From: Auricularia sp. M13
Taxonomy: Eukaryota > Basidiomycota > Agaricomycetes > Auriculariales > Auriculariaceae
Length of the DNA stretch: 64,000 nt
Assembly: GCA_037042915.1 (NCBI GenBank)
Contig: CM073199.1
Coordinates: forward strand, 2,046,001-2,110,000
Direction: 5' to 3'
Position numbers and translations under genes: made by a program. Shown in pieces: positions 46,301-58,927 of this stretch (its first letter is position 1; every line of letters begins with the position of its first letter). The notes below the pieces were generated by a model. The model saw only the letters and a program-made list of their open reading frames with translations, made no database searches and was not told where the DNA came from.

Positions 46301-49300
46301 CCTGCTCCGGTGTTGAACGGGCGATTTTTGAGCTCCCGACATTAGTTCTGAGTCGTTCGGCTGCCCTAAACCACCTTCACGTGTCAAATCCGCATCTGAA
46401 TCTTGTCATTCAAAAGGCGCACCAGTGGCAGGTGGCGCAAATCGGAGCTTCGGGCCTGCTCCGGTGTTGAATGGGCGATTTTTGAGCTCCCGACGTCAGG
46501 TCTGACTCGTTCGGCTGTCCGAAACCACCTTCACGTGTCAAATTCTCCTCCAAATCTTGTCATTCAAAAAGCGCATCAGTGGCACCTGGCGCAAAATCGG
46601 AGCTTCGGCCCTGCTCCGGTGTTGAACGGGCGATTTCTGAGCTCCTGACGTCAGTTCTGACTCGTTCGGCTGCCCGAAACCACCTTCACGTGTCAAATTC
46701 TCGTCCGAATCTTGTCATTCAAAAAGCGCACCAGTGGCACCATGAGTGATTCGGCGATTCGGCGACGTGAAATGGGTCTGCGGGCGATTTTTGAGCTCCC
46801 GACGTCAGTTCTGACTCGTTCGGCTGCCGGAAACCACCTTCATGTGTCAAATTCTCGTCCGAATCTTGTCATTCAAAAAGCGCACCAGTGGCACCATGAG
46901 TGATTCGGCGATTCGGCGACGTGAAATGGGTCTGCGGGCGATTTTTGAGCTCCTGACGTCAGTTCTGACTCGGTCGGCTGCCCGAAACCACCTTCACGTG
47001 TCAAATTCTCGTCCGAATCTTGTCATTCAAAAAGCGCACCAGTGGCACCTGGCGCAAATCGGAGCTTCGGGCCTGCTCCGGTGTTGAACGGGCGATTTTT
47101 GAGCTCCCGACGTCAGTTCTGACTCGTTCGGCTGCCCGAAACGACCTTCACGTGTCAAATTCTCGTCCGAATCTTGTCGTTTAAAAAGCGCATCAGTGGC
47201 ACCTGGCGCAAAATCGGAGCTTCGGCCCTGCTCCAGTGTTGAACGGGCGATTTCTGAGCTCCGACGTCAGTTCTGACTCGTTCGGCTGCCGAAACCACCT
47301 TCACGTGTCAAATTCTCGTCCGAATCTTGTCATTCAAAAAGCGCATCAGTGGCACCTGGCGCAAAACCGGAGCTTCGGCCCTGCTCCGATGTTGAACGGG
47401 CGATTTTGAGCTCCCGACGTCAGTTCTGACTCGTTCGGCTGCCCGAAACGACCTTCACGTGTCAAATTCTCGTCCGAATCTTGTCATTCAAAAAGCGCAT
47501 CAGTGGCACCTGGCGCAAAACCGGAGCTTCGGCCCTGCTCCGGTGTTGAACGGCGATTTTTGAGCTCCCGACGTCAGTTCTGACTCGTTCGGCTGCCGAA
47601 ACCACCTTCACGTGTCAAATTCTCGTCCGAATCTTGTCATTCAAAAAGCGCACCAGTGGCACCTGGCGCAAATCGGAGCTTCGGGCCTGCTCCGGTGTTG
47701 AACGGGCGATTTTTGAGCTCCCGACGTCAGTTCTGACTCGTTCGGCTGCCGAAACGACCTTCACGTGTCAAATTCTCGTCCGAATCTTGTCGTTTAAAAA
47801 GCGCATCAGTGGCACCTGGCGCAAAATCGGAGCTTCGGCCCTGCTCCAGTGTTGAACGGGCGATTTCTGAGCTCCCGACGTCAGTTCTGACTCGTTCGGC
47901 TGTCCGAAACCACCTTCACGTGTCAAATTCTCCTCCGAATCTTGTCATTCAAAAAGCGCATCAGTGGCACCTGGCGCAAAATCGGAGCTTCGGCCCTGCT
48001 CCGGTGTTGAACGGGCGATTTCTGAGCTCCCGACGTCAGTTCTGACTCGTTCGGCTGTCCGAAACCACCTTCACGTGTCAACTTCTCCTCCGAATCTTGA
48101 CATTCAAAAAGCGCATCAGTGGCACCTGGCGCAAAATCGGAGCTTCGGGCCTGCTCCGGTGTTGAACGGGCGATTTCTGAGCTCCTGGCGTCAGTTCTGA
48201 CTCGTTCGCTGCCCGAAACGACCTTCACGTGTCAAATTCTCGTCCGAATCTTGTCATTCAAAAAGCGCATCAGTGGCACCTGGCGCAAAACCGGAGCTTC
48301 GGCCCTGCTCCAGTGTTGAACGGGCGATTTCTGAGCTCAGCGTCAGTTCTGACTCGTTCGGCTGCCGAAACCACCTTCACGTGTCAAATTCTCGTCCGAA
48401 TCTTGTCATTCAAAAAGCGCACCAGTGGCACCATGAGTGATTCGGCGATTCGGCGGCGTGAAATGGGTCTGCGGGCGATTTTTGAGCTCCGACGTCAGTT
48501 CTGACTCGTTCGCTGCCCGAAACCACCTTCACGTGTCAAATTCTCCTCCGAATCTTGTCATTCAAAAAGCGCACCAGTGGCACCTGGCGCAAATCGGAGC
48601 TTCGGGCCTGCTCCGGTGTTGAACGGGCGATTTCTGAGCTCCCGACATTAGTTCTGAGTCGTTCGGCTGCCCTAAACCACCTTCACGTGTCAAATCCGCA
48701 TCTGAATCTTGTCATTCAAAAAGCGCACCAGTGGCACCTGGCGCAAAATCGGAGCTTCGGGCCTGCTCCGGTGTTGAACGGGCGATTTTTGAGCTCCCGA
48801 CGTCAGTTCTGACTCGTTCGGCTGCCCGAAACCACCTTCACGTGTCAAATTCTCCTCCGAATCTTGTCATTCAAAAAGCGCATCAGTGGCACCTGGCGCA
48901 AAATCGGAGCTTCGGCCCTGCTCCAGTGTTGAACGGGCGATTTCTGAGCTCCCGACGTCAGTTCTGACTCGTTCGGCTGTCCGAAACCACCTTCACGTGT
49001 CAAATTCTCGTCCGAATCTTGTCATTCAAAAAGCGCATCAGTGGCACCTGGCGCAAAACCGGAGCTTCGGCCCTGCTCCAGTGTTGAACGGGCGATTTCT
49101 GAGCTCCCGACGTCAGTTCTGACTCGTTCGGCTGTCCGAAACCACCTTCACGTGTCAAATTCTCGTCCGAATCTTGTCATTCAAAAAGCGCATCAGTGGC
49201 ACCTGGCGCAAAACCGGAGCTTCGGCCCTGCTCCAGTGTTGAACGGGCGATTTCTGAGCTCCCGACGTCAGTTCTGACTCGTTCGGCTGCCCGAAACCAC

Positions 49301-52300
49301 CTTCACGTGTCAAATTCTCGTCCGAATCTTGTCATTCAAAAAGCGCACCAGTGGCACCATGAGTGATTCGGCGATTCGGCGACGTGAAATGGGTCTGCGG
49401 GCGATTTTTGAGCTCCGACGTCAGTTCTGACGTTCGGCTGCCGAAACCACCTTCACGTGTCAAATTCTCCTCCAAATCTTGTCATTCAAAAAGCGCATCA
49501 GTGGCACCTGGCGCAAAATCGGAGCTTCGGTCCTGCTCCGGTGTTGAACGGCGATTTTTGAGCTCCCGACATTAGTTCTGAGTCGTTCGGCTGCCCTAAA
49601 CCACCTTCACGTGTCAAATCCGCATCTGAATCTTGTCATTCAAAAGGCGCACCAGTGGCAGGTGGCGCAAATCGGAGCTTCGGGCCTGCTCCGGTGTTGA
49701 ATGGGCGATTTTGAGCTCCCGACGTCAGGTCTGACTCGTTCGGCTGTCCGAAACCACCTTCACGTGTCAAATTCTCCTCCAAATCTTGTCATTCAAAAAG
49801 CGCATCAGTGGCACCTGGCGCAAAATCGGAGCTTCGGCCCTGCTCCGGTGTTGAACGGCGATTTCTGAGCTCCTGACGTCAGTTCTGACTCGTTCGCTGC
49901 CCAAACCACCTTCACGTGTCAAATTCTCGTCCGAATCTTGTCATTCAAAAAGCGCACCAGTGGCACCATGAGTGATTCGGCGATTCGGCGACGTGAAATG
50001 GGTCTGCGGGCGATTTTTGAGCTCCCGGCGTCAGTTCTGACTCGCTCGGCTGCCGGAAACCACCTTCATGTGTCAAATTCTCGTCCGAATCTTGTCATTC
50101 AAAAAGCGCACCAGTGGCACCATGAGTGATTCGGCGATTCGGCGACGTGAAATGGGTCTGCGGGCGATTTTTGAGCTCCTGACGCGTCAGTTCTGACTCG
50201 GTCGGCTGCCGAAACCACCTTCACGTGTCAAATTCTCGTCCGAATCTTGTCATTCAAAAAGCGCACCAGTGGCACCTGGCGCAAATCGGAGCTTCGGGCC
50301 TGCTCCGGTGTTGAACGGGCGATTTTTGAGCTCCCGACGTCAGTTCTGACTCGTTCGGCTGCCCGAAACGACCTTCACGTGTCAAATTCTCGTCCGAATC
50401 TTGTCGTTTAAAAAGCGCATCAGTGGCACCTGGCGCAAAATCGGAGCTTCGGCCCTGCTCCAGTGTTGAACGGGCGATTTCTGAGCTCCCGACGTCAGTT
50501 CTGACTCGTTCGGCTGCCCGAAACCACCTTCACGTGTCAAATTCTCGTCCGAATCTTGTCATTCAAAAAGCGCATCAGTGGCACCTGGCGCAAAACCGGA
50601 GCTTCGGCCCTGCTCCGATGTTGAACGGGCGATTTTTGAGCTCCCGACGTCAGTTCTGACTCGTTCGGCTGCCCGAAACGACCTTCACGTGTCAAATTCT
50701 CGTCCGAATCTTGTCATTCAAAAAGCGCATCAGTGGCACCTGGCGCAAAACCGGAGCTTCGGCCCTGCTCCGGTGTTGAACGGGCGATTTTTGAGCTCCC
50801 GACGTCAGTTCTGACTCGTTCGGCTGCCCGAAACCACCTTCACGTGTCAAATTCTCGTCCGAATCTTGTCATTCAAAAAGCGCACCAGTGGCACCTGGCG
50901 CAAATCGGAGCTTCGGGCCTGCTCCGGTGTTGAACGGGCGATTTTTGAGCTCCCGACGTCAGTTCTGACTCGTTCGGCTGCCCGAAACGACCTTCACGTG
51001 TCAAATTCTCGTCCGAATCTTGTCGTTTAAAAAGCGCATCAGTGGCACCTGGCGCAAAATCGGAGCTTCGGCCCTGCTCCAGTGTTGAACGGGCGATTTC
51101 TGAGCTCCGCGTCAGTTCTGACTCGTTCGGCTGTCCGAAACCACCTTCACGTGTCAAATTCTCCTCCGAATCTTGTCATTCAAAAAGCGCATCAGTGGCA
51201 CCTGGCGCAAAATCGGAGCTTCGGCCCTGCTCCGGTGTTGAACGGGCGATTTCTGAGCTCCCGACGTCAGTTCTGACTCGTTCGGCTGTCCGAAACCACC
51301 TTCACGTGTCAACTTCTCCTCCGAATCTTGACATTCAAAAAGCGCATCAGTGGCACCTGGCGCAAAATCGGAGCTTCGGGCCTGCTCCGGTGTTGAACGG
51401 GCGATTTCTGAGCTCCTGACGTCAGTTCTGACTCGTTCGGCTGCCCGAAACGACCTTCACGTGTCAAATTCTCGTCCGAATCTTGTCATTCAAAAAGCGC
51501 ATCAGTGGCACCTGGCGCAAAACCGGAGCTTCGGCCCTGCTCCAGTGTTGAACGGGCGATTTCTGAGCTCCCGACGTCAGTTCTGACTCGTTCGGCTGCC
51601 CGAAACCACCTTCACGTGTCAAATTCTCGTCCGAATCTTGTCATTCAAAAAGCGCACCAGTGGCACCATGAGTGATTCGGCGATTCGGCGACGTGAAATG
51701 GGTCTGCGGGCGATTTTTGAGCTCCCGACGTCAGTTCTGACTCGTTCGGCTGCCCGAAACCACCTTCACGTGTCAAATTCTCCTCCGAATCTTGTCATTC
51801 AAAAAGCGCACCAGTGGCACCTGGCGCAAATCGGAGCTTCGGGCCTGCTCCGGTGTTGAACGGGCGATTTCTGAGCTCCCGACATTAGTTCTGAGTCGTT
51901 CGCTGCCCTAAACCACCTTCACGTGTCAAATCCGCATCTGAATCTTGTCATTCAAAAAGCGCACCAGTGGCACCTGGCGCAAAATCGGAGCTTCGGGCCT
52001 GCTCCGGTGTTGAACGGGCGATTTTTGAGCTCCCGACGTCAGTTCTGACTCGTTCGGCTGCCCGAAACCACCTTCACGTGTCAAATTCTCCTCCGAATCT
52101 TGTCATTCAAAAAGCGCATCAGTGGCAGGTGGCGCAAATCGGAGCTTCGGGCCTGCTCCGGTGTTGAATGGGCGATTTTTGAGCTCCCGACGTCAGTTCT
52201 GACTCGTTCGGCTGCCCGAAACCACCTTCACGTGTCAAATTCTCGTCCGAATCTTGTCATTCAAAAAGCGCATCAGTGGCACCTGGCGCAAAATCGGAGC

Positions 52301-55300
52301 TTCGGTCCTGCTCCGGTGTTGAACGGGCGATTTTTGAGCTCCCGACATTAGTTCTGAGTCGTTCGGCTGCCCTAAACCACCTTCACGTGTCAAATCCGCA
52401 TCTGAATCTTGTCATTCAAAAAGCGCACCAGTGGCAGGTGGCGCAAATCGGAGCTTCGGGCCTGCTCCGGTGTTGAATGGGCGATTTTTGAGCTCCCGAC
52501 GTCAGTTCTGACTCGTTCGGCTGCCCGAAACGACCTTCACGTGTCAAATTCTCGTCCGAATCTTGTCATTCAAAAAGCGCACCAGTGGCACCTGGCGCAA
52601 ATCGGAGCATCGGGTCTGCTCCGGTGTTGGACGCGCGATTTTTGAGCTCCCGAAGTCAGTTCTGACTCGTTCGGCTGCCCAAAACCACCTTCACGTGTCA
52701 AATTCTCCTCCGAATCTTGTCATTTAAAAAGCGCACCAGTGGCACCATGAGTGATTCGGCGATTCGGCGACGTGAAATGGGTCTGCGGGCGATTTTTGAG
52801 CTCCCGACGTCAGTTCTGACTCGTTCGGCTGCCCGAAACCACCTTCACGTGTCAAATTCTCGTCCGAATCTTGTCATTCAAAAAGCGCACCAGTGGCACC
52901 ATGAGTGATTCGGCGATTCGGCGACGTGAAATGGGTCTGCGGGCGATTTTTGAGCTCCTGACGTCAGTTCTGACTCGTTCGGCTGCCCGAAACCACCTTC
53001 ACGTGTCAAATTCTCCTCCGAATCTTGTCATTCAAAAAGCGCACCAGTGGCACCTGGCGCAAATCGGAGCTTCGGGCCTGCTCCGGTGTTGAACGGGCGA
53101 TTTTTGAGCTCCCGACGTCAGTTCTGACTCGTTCGGCTGCCCGAAACCACCTTCACGTGTCAAATTCTCGTCCGAATCTTGTCATTCAAAAAGCGCACCA
53201 GTGGCACCATGAGTGATTCGGCGATTCGGCGACGTGAAATGGGTCTGCGGGCGATTTTTGAGCTCCCGACGTCAGTTCTGACTCGTTCGGCTGCCCGAAA
53301 CCACCTTCACGTGTCAAATTCTCCTCCGAATCTTGTCATTCAAAAAGCGCACCAGTGGCACCTGGCGCAAATCGGAGCTTCGGGCCTGCTCCGGTGTTGA
53401 ACGGGCGATTTCTGAGCTCCCGACATTAGTTCTGAGTCGTTCGGCTGCCCTAAACCACCTTCACGTGTCAAATCCGCATCTGAATCTTGTCATTCAAAAA
53501 GCGCACCAGTGGCACCTGGCGCAAAATCGGAGCTTCGGGCCTGCTCCGGTGTTGAACGGGCGATTTTGAGCTCCCGACGTCAGTTCTGACTCGTTCGGCT
53601 GCCCGAAACCACCTTCACGTGTCAAATTCTCCTCCGAATCTTGTCATTCAAAAAGCGCATCAGTGGCACCTGGCGCAAAATCGGAGCTTCGGCCCTGCTC
53701 CGGTGTTGAACGGGCGATGTCTGAGCTCCTGACGTCAGTTCTGACTCGTTCGGCTGCCCGAAACCACCTTCACCTGTCAAATTCTCCTCCGAATCTTGTC
53801 ATTTAAAAAGCGCACCAGTGGCACCATGAGTGATTCGGCGATTCGGCGACGTGAAATGGGTCTGCGGGCGATTTTTGAGCTCCCGACGACAGTTCTGACT
53901 CGTTCGGCTGCCCGAAACCACCTTCACGTGTCAAATTCTCGTCCGAATCTTGTCATTCAAAAAGCGCATCAGTGGCACCTGGCGCAAAATCGGAGCTTCG
54001 GTCCTGCTCCGGTGTTGAACGGGCGATTTTTGAGCTCCCGACGTTAGTTCTGAGTCGTTCGGCTGCCCTAAACCACCTTCACGTGTCAAATCCGCATCTG
54101 AATCTTGTCATTCAAAAAGCGCACCAGTGGCAGGTGGCGCAAATCGGAGCTTCGGGCCTGCTCCGGTGTTGAATGGGCGATTTTTGAGCTCCCGACGTCA
54201 GTTCTGACTCGTTCGGCTGCCCGAAACGACCTTCACGTGTCAAATTCTCGTCCGAATCTTGTCATTCAAAAAGCGCATCAGTGGCACCTGGCGCAAAATC
54301 GGAGCTTCGGTCCTGCTCCGGTGTTGAACGGGCGATTTTTGAGCTCCCGACATTAGTTCTGAGTCGTTCGGCTGCCCTAAACCACCTTCACGTGTCAAAT
54401 CCGCATCTGAATCTTGTCATTCAAAAAGCGCACCAGTGGCAGGTGGCGCAAATCGGAGCTTCGGGCCTGCTCCGGTGTTGAATGGGCGATTTTTGAGCTC
54501 CCGACGTCAGTTCTGACTCGTTCGGCTGCCCGAAACGACCTTCACGTGTCAAATTCTCGTCCGAATCTTGTCATTCAAAAAGCGCACCAGTGGCACCTGG
54601 CGCAAATCGGAGCATCGGGTCTGCTCCGGTGTTGACGCGATTTTTGAGCTCCGAAGTCAGTTCTGACTCGTTCGGCTGCCCAAAACCACCTTCACGTGTC
54701 AAATTCTCCTCCGAATCTTGTCATTTAAAAAGCGCACCAGTGGCACCATGAGTGATTCGGCGATTCGGCGACGTGAAATGGGTCTGCGGGCGATTTTTGA
54801 GCTCCGACGTCAGTTCTGACTCGTTCGGCTGCCGAAACCACCTTCACGTGTCAAATTCTCGTCCGAATCTTGTCATTCAAAAAGCGCACCAGTGGCACCA
54901 TGAGTGATTCGGCGATTCGGCGACGTGAAATGGGTCTGCGGGCGATTTTTGAGCTCCCGACGTCAGTTCTGACTCGTTCGGCTGCCGAAACCACCTTCAC
55001 GTGTCAAATTCTCCTCCAAATCTTGTCATTCAAAAAGCGCATCAGTGGCACCTGGCGCAAAATCGGAGCTTCGGTCCTGCTCCGGTGTTGAACGGGCGAT
55101 TTTGAGCTCCCGACATTAGTTCTGAGTCGTTCGGCTGCCCTAAACCACCTTCACGTGTCAAATCCGCATCTGAATCTTGTCATTCAAAAGGCGCACCAGT
55201 GGCAGGTGGCGCAAATCGGAGCTTCGGGCCTGCTCCGGTGTTGAATGGGCGATTTTTGAGCTCCCGACGCGTCAGGTCTGACTCGTTCGGCTGTCCGAAA

Positions 55301-57623
55301 CCACCTTCACGTGTCAAATTCTCCTCCAAATCTTGTCATTCAAAAAGCGCATCAGTGGCACCTGGCGCAAAATCGGAGCTTCGCCCTGCTCCGGTGTTGA
55401 ACGGCGATTTCTGAGCTCCTGACGTCAGTTCTGACTCGTTCGGCTGCCCGAAACCACCTTCACGTGTCAAATTCTCGTCCGAATCTTGTCATTCAAAAAG
55501 CGCACCAGTGGCACCATGAGTGATTCGGCGATTCGGCGACGTGAAATGGGTCTGCGGGCGATTTTTGAGCTCCCGACGTCAGTTCTGACTCGTTCGGCTG
55601 CCCGAAACCACCTTCATGTGTCAAATTCTCGTCCGAATCTTGTCATTCAAAAAGCGCATCAGTGGCACCTGGCGCAAAATCGGAGCTTCGGTCCTGCTCC
55701 GGTGTTGAACGGGCGATTTTTGAGCTCCCGACATTAGTTCTGAGTCGTTCGGCTGCCCTAAACCACCTTCACGTGTCAAATCCGCATCTGAATCTTGTCA
55801 TTCAAAAAGCGCACCAGTGGCAGGTGGCGCAAATCGGAGCTTCGGGCCTGCTCCGGTGTTGAATGGGCGATTTTTGAGCTCCCGACGTCAGTTCTGACTC
55901 GTTCGGCTGCCCGAAACCACCTTCACGTGTCAAATTCTCGTCCGAATCTTGTCATTCAAAAAGCGCACCAGTGGCACCATGAGTGATTCGGCGATTCGGC
56001 GACGTGAAATGGGTCTGCGGGCGATTTTTGAGCTCCCGACGTCAGTTCTGACTCGTTCGGCTGCCCGAAACCACCTTCACGTGTCAAATTCTCCTCCAAA
56101 TCTTGTCATTCAAAAAGCGCATCAGTGGCACCTGGCGCAAAATCGGAGCTTCGGTCCTGCTCCGGTGTTGAACGGGCGATTTTTGAGCTCCCGACATTAG
56201 TTCTGACTCGTTCGGCTGCCCTAAACCACCTTCACGTGTCAAATCCGCATCTGAATCTTGTCATTCAAAAGGCGCACCAGTGGCAGGTGGCGCAAATCGG
56301 AGCTTCGGGCCTGCTCCGGTGTTGAATGGGCGATTTTTGAGCTCCCGACGTCAGGTCTGACTCGTTCGGCTGTCCGAAACCACCTTCACGTGTCAAATTC
56401 TCCTCCAAATCTTGTCATTCAAAAAGCGCATCAGTGGCACCTGGCGCAAAATCGGAGCTTCGGCCCTGCTCCGGTGTTGAACGGGCGATTTCTGAGCTCC
56501 TGACGTCAGTTCTGACTCGTTCGGCTGCCCGAAACCACCTTCACGTGTCAAATTCTCGTCCGAATCTTGTCATTCAAAAAGCGCACCAGTGGCACCATGA
56601 GTGATTCGGCGATTCGGCGACGTGAAATGGGTCTGCGGGCGATTTTGAGCTCCGACGTCAGTTCTGACTCGTTCGGCTGCCCGAAACCACCTTCATGTGT
56701 CAAATTCTCGTCCGAATCTTGTCATTCAAAAAGCGCACCAGTGGCACCATGAGTGATTCGGCGATTCGGCGACGTGAAATGGGTCTGCGGGCGATTTTTG
56801 AGCTCCTGACGTCAGTTCTGACTCGTTCGGCTGCCCGAAACCACCTTCACGTGTCAAATTCTCGTCCGAATCTTGTCATTCAAAAAGCGCACCAGTGGCA
56901 CCTGGCGCAAATCGGAGCTTCGGGCCTGCTCCGGTGTTGAACGGGCGATTTTTGAGCTCCCGACGTCAGTTCTGACTCGTTCGGCTGCCCGAAACGACCT
57001 TCACGTGTCAAATTCTCGTCCGAATCTTGTCGTTTAAAAAGCGCATCAGTGGCACCTGGCGCAAAATCGGAGCTTCGGCCCTGCTCCAGTGTTGAACGGG
57101 CGATTTCTGAGCTCCCGACGTCAGTTCTGACTCGTTCGGCTGTCCGAAACCACCTTCACGTGTCAAATTCTCCTCCGAATCTTGTCATTCAAAAAGCGCA
57201 TCAGTGGCACCTGGCGCAAAATCGGAGCTTCGGGCCTGCTCCGGTGTTGAACGGGCGATTTCTGAGCTCCTGACGTCAGTTCTGACTCGTTCGGCTGCCC
57301 GAAACCACCTTCACGTGTCAAATTCTCGTCCGAATCTTGTCATTCAAAAAGCGCATCAGTGGCACCTGGCGCAAAACCGGAGCTTCGGCCCTGCTCCAGT
57401 GTTGAACGGGCGATTTCTGAGCTCCCGACGTCAGTTCTGACTCGTTCGGCTGTCCGAAACCACCTTCACGTGTCAAATTCTCCTCCGAATCTTGTCATTC
57501 AAAAAGCGCATCAGTGGCACCTGGCGCAAATCGGAGCTTCGGTCCTGCTCCGGTGTTGAACGGGCGATTTTTGAGCTCCCGGCGTCAGTTCTGACTCGTT
57601 CGGATGCCCGAAACCACCTTCAC
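43382..57623 (+). repeat. Right 155-bp satellite array
   Basis: About 92 monomers of the same two types as the left array and in the same direction. The first 8 bp are the KDZ target duplication. Compared with the left array many monomers have lost single bases in CCC, GGG or GGCTG runs, and extra variants occur (CTAAACCACC with CCGCATCTG, and GGCAGGTGGCG). A long block is repeated near 44377, 46842 and 56695. Confidence 0.95.
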
Positions 57624-58297
57624 TAGGCTCGTGACCAGCCGCTTTAGAACTCCGCTGCGCTGCGATGTAAAGCGGCTGGGAACAACGGACGTCACAAACA
57701 TATGTCACACTTTTTGATACTGAGCGTGACACGGGACTTAGCCAAATCGCGCGCCCGCACCTCATGCCACTACCGTCACAAACTTATTTTTTCGTCATAA
57801 TCCAAAAGTTACCATTTATCCCTTCTGAATCGATTTATATAGGGTAATATTTATAAGTTTTGGAAGTATAAAATAGCAACTGGGCACCAAGGAAGTCCAG
57901 GAATGACCCTCATTCGGTAGGGATGGGTCGTAAAGTGATTATCCTATACTTTGGGGAGTCCAGAACGCTCACGGCCGTGCGTTATAGTGGTAGCGGCGCC
58001 AGGCAGGGAGCAGAGCAGACCCAGGCCAATTCACAGCGATAGAGCAATCACCTTGCTCAAATTATTGCACCATATGGCATATTAGTACCCAGAACTAGGA
58101 TATATTGACTCAAATGGACGGGACAGAACACAAGGATGTTGGGTGCTCGGGGGGAAGAGGCGAAATCTGGCTAAGTCCCGCGTCACGTCAGTATCAGCGC
58201 CATCACTCGGTTATGATGCTGTCCAATGTTCCCAGACGCTTCGCATCGGCCCGTCCCAATTTCAAAGTCCGATGCGTCGCGTCTGGTTACGAGACTA
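57624..58297. mobile_element. 674-bp non-autonomous element splitting the outer right inverted repeat
   Basis: Ends TAGGCTCGTGACCAG and, on the opposite strand, TAGTCTCGTAACCAG. It is flanked by CACCTTCAC on both sides (57615-57623 and 58298-58306), i.e. an 8-9-bp duplication of satellite sequence. Subterminal inverted segments also match (GACACGGGACTTAGCC on the left, GGCTAAGTCCCGCGTCAC on the right). The left end has a 12-bp perfect hairpin (CCAGCCGCTTTA / TAAAGCGGCTGG). No coding region. Duplication length fits hAT or Mutator-like families; I cannot choose. Confidence 0.75.
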
Positions 58298-58298
58298 C

Positions 58299-58927
58299 AC
58301 CTTCACGTGTCAAATTCTCGTCCGAATCTTGTCATTCAAAAAGCGCACAAGTGGCACCAGGATGACCTGCGTCAAGTGGCACTGAGGCCAAGTGGCACTG
58401 AGGCGGACTGCTCTGTGTCAGGGAATTCTGGCCCTCCGTCGTCCACCTTGTTCGAATTGCTGAATCAATGAATCAATTGAAACAGATGGATTCATCAGAT
58501 TCAACTTGAATCCAGTTGAATCTCTAGATTCTGTCAGATTCTGAATGATTCAAAATGATTCAGACTGATTCAGAATGATTCAGACTGATTCAGACCGATT
58601 CCAACTGAGTCAGCTGAATCAACAGATTAGGGAAAAGGCCAGCAAATGCCGGTGAAATTTCAGTGAAAACTTGTCATTGTCCAAGCCTTTTCCCGACCCG
58701 AAAAGCTTATGAACAGTCAATGAAAATTATAGCTCTTCACAGCATTATCATTGCCTATTCCCTGTGTTTTCGGTGTTGGAAAATCTTGTCAGAATAGGAC
58801 AAAAAGGTAATGTTTTTGATATATATTCCATGGCTATTTGGATCGGGAAAATTTGGCCTTTTCGACTGTTAATTCCTGGATTTTCATTGTGGGAAAAGGC
58901 ATGAATAAGGATTGGTTGCAGGGTGTG
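58299..58927 (-). repeat. Right terminal inverted repeat of the outer element
   Basis: Mirror of 14042-14670, ending ...GGATTGGTTGCAGGGTGTG. Differences seen: one base each near 58309, 58551, 58722 and 58847. Confidence 0.9.

Larger units (their letters stand above)
14042..58927. mobile_element. Outer giant satellite-filled DNA transposon, CACTA-like by its ends
   Basis: 44,886 bp bounded by inverted repeats of 629 bp whose termini read CACACCCTGCAACCAATCC on both sides, flanked by a 3-bp duplication TTG. Paired positions always sum to 72,969 across the repeat, so there is no net indel between the two ends. The flanking exon rejoins in frame without the element. Terminal CAC plus a 3-bp duplication are features of the CACTA (En/Spm) superfamily; that class is an inference because no transposase of its own was found. 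Subtracting the inner KDZ element (16,976 bp) and the 674-bp element leaves about 27.2 kb, nearly all of it 155-bp satellite. It therefore appears non-autonomous. It could instead be a fused pair of smaller elements enclosing an array. Confidence 0.85.

Noticed and set aside
14042-58927. Starship-type giant fungal element
   Set aside because: Starships have a tyrosine-recombinase captain gene at one end and short or no inverted repeats. Here there are 629-bp inverted repeats, a 3-bp duplication and no recombinase.
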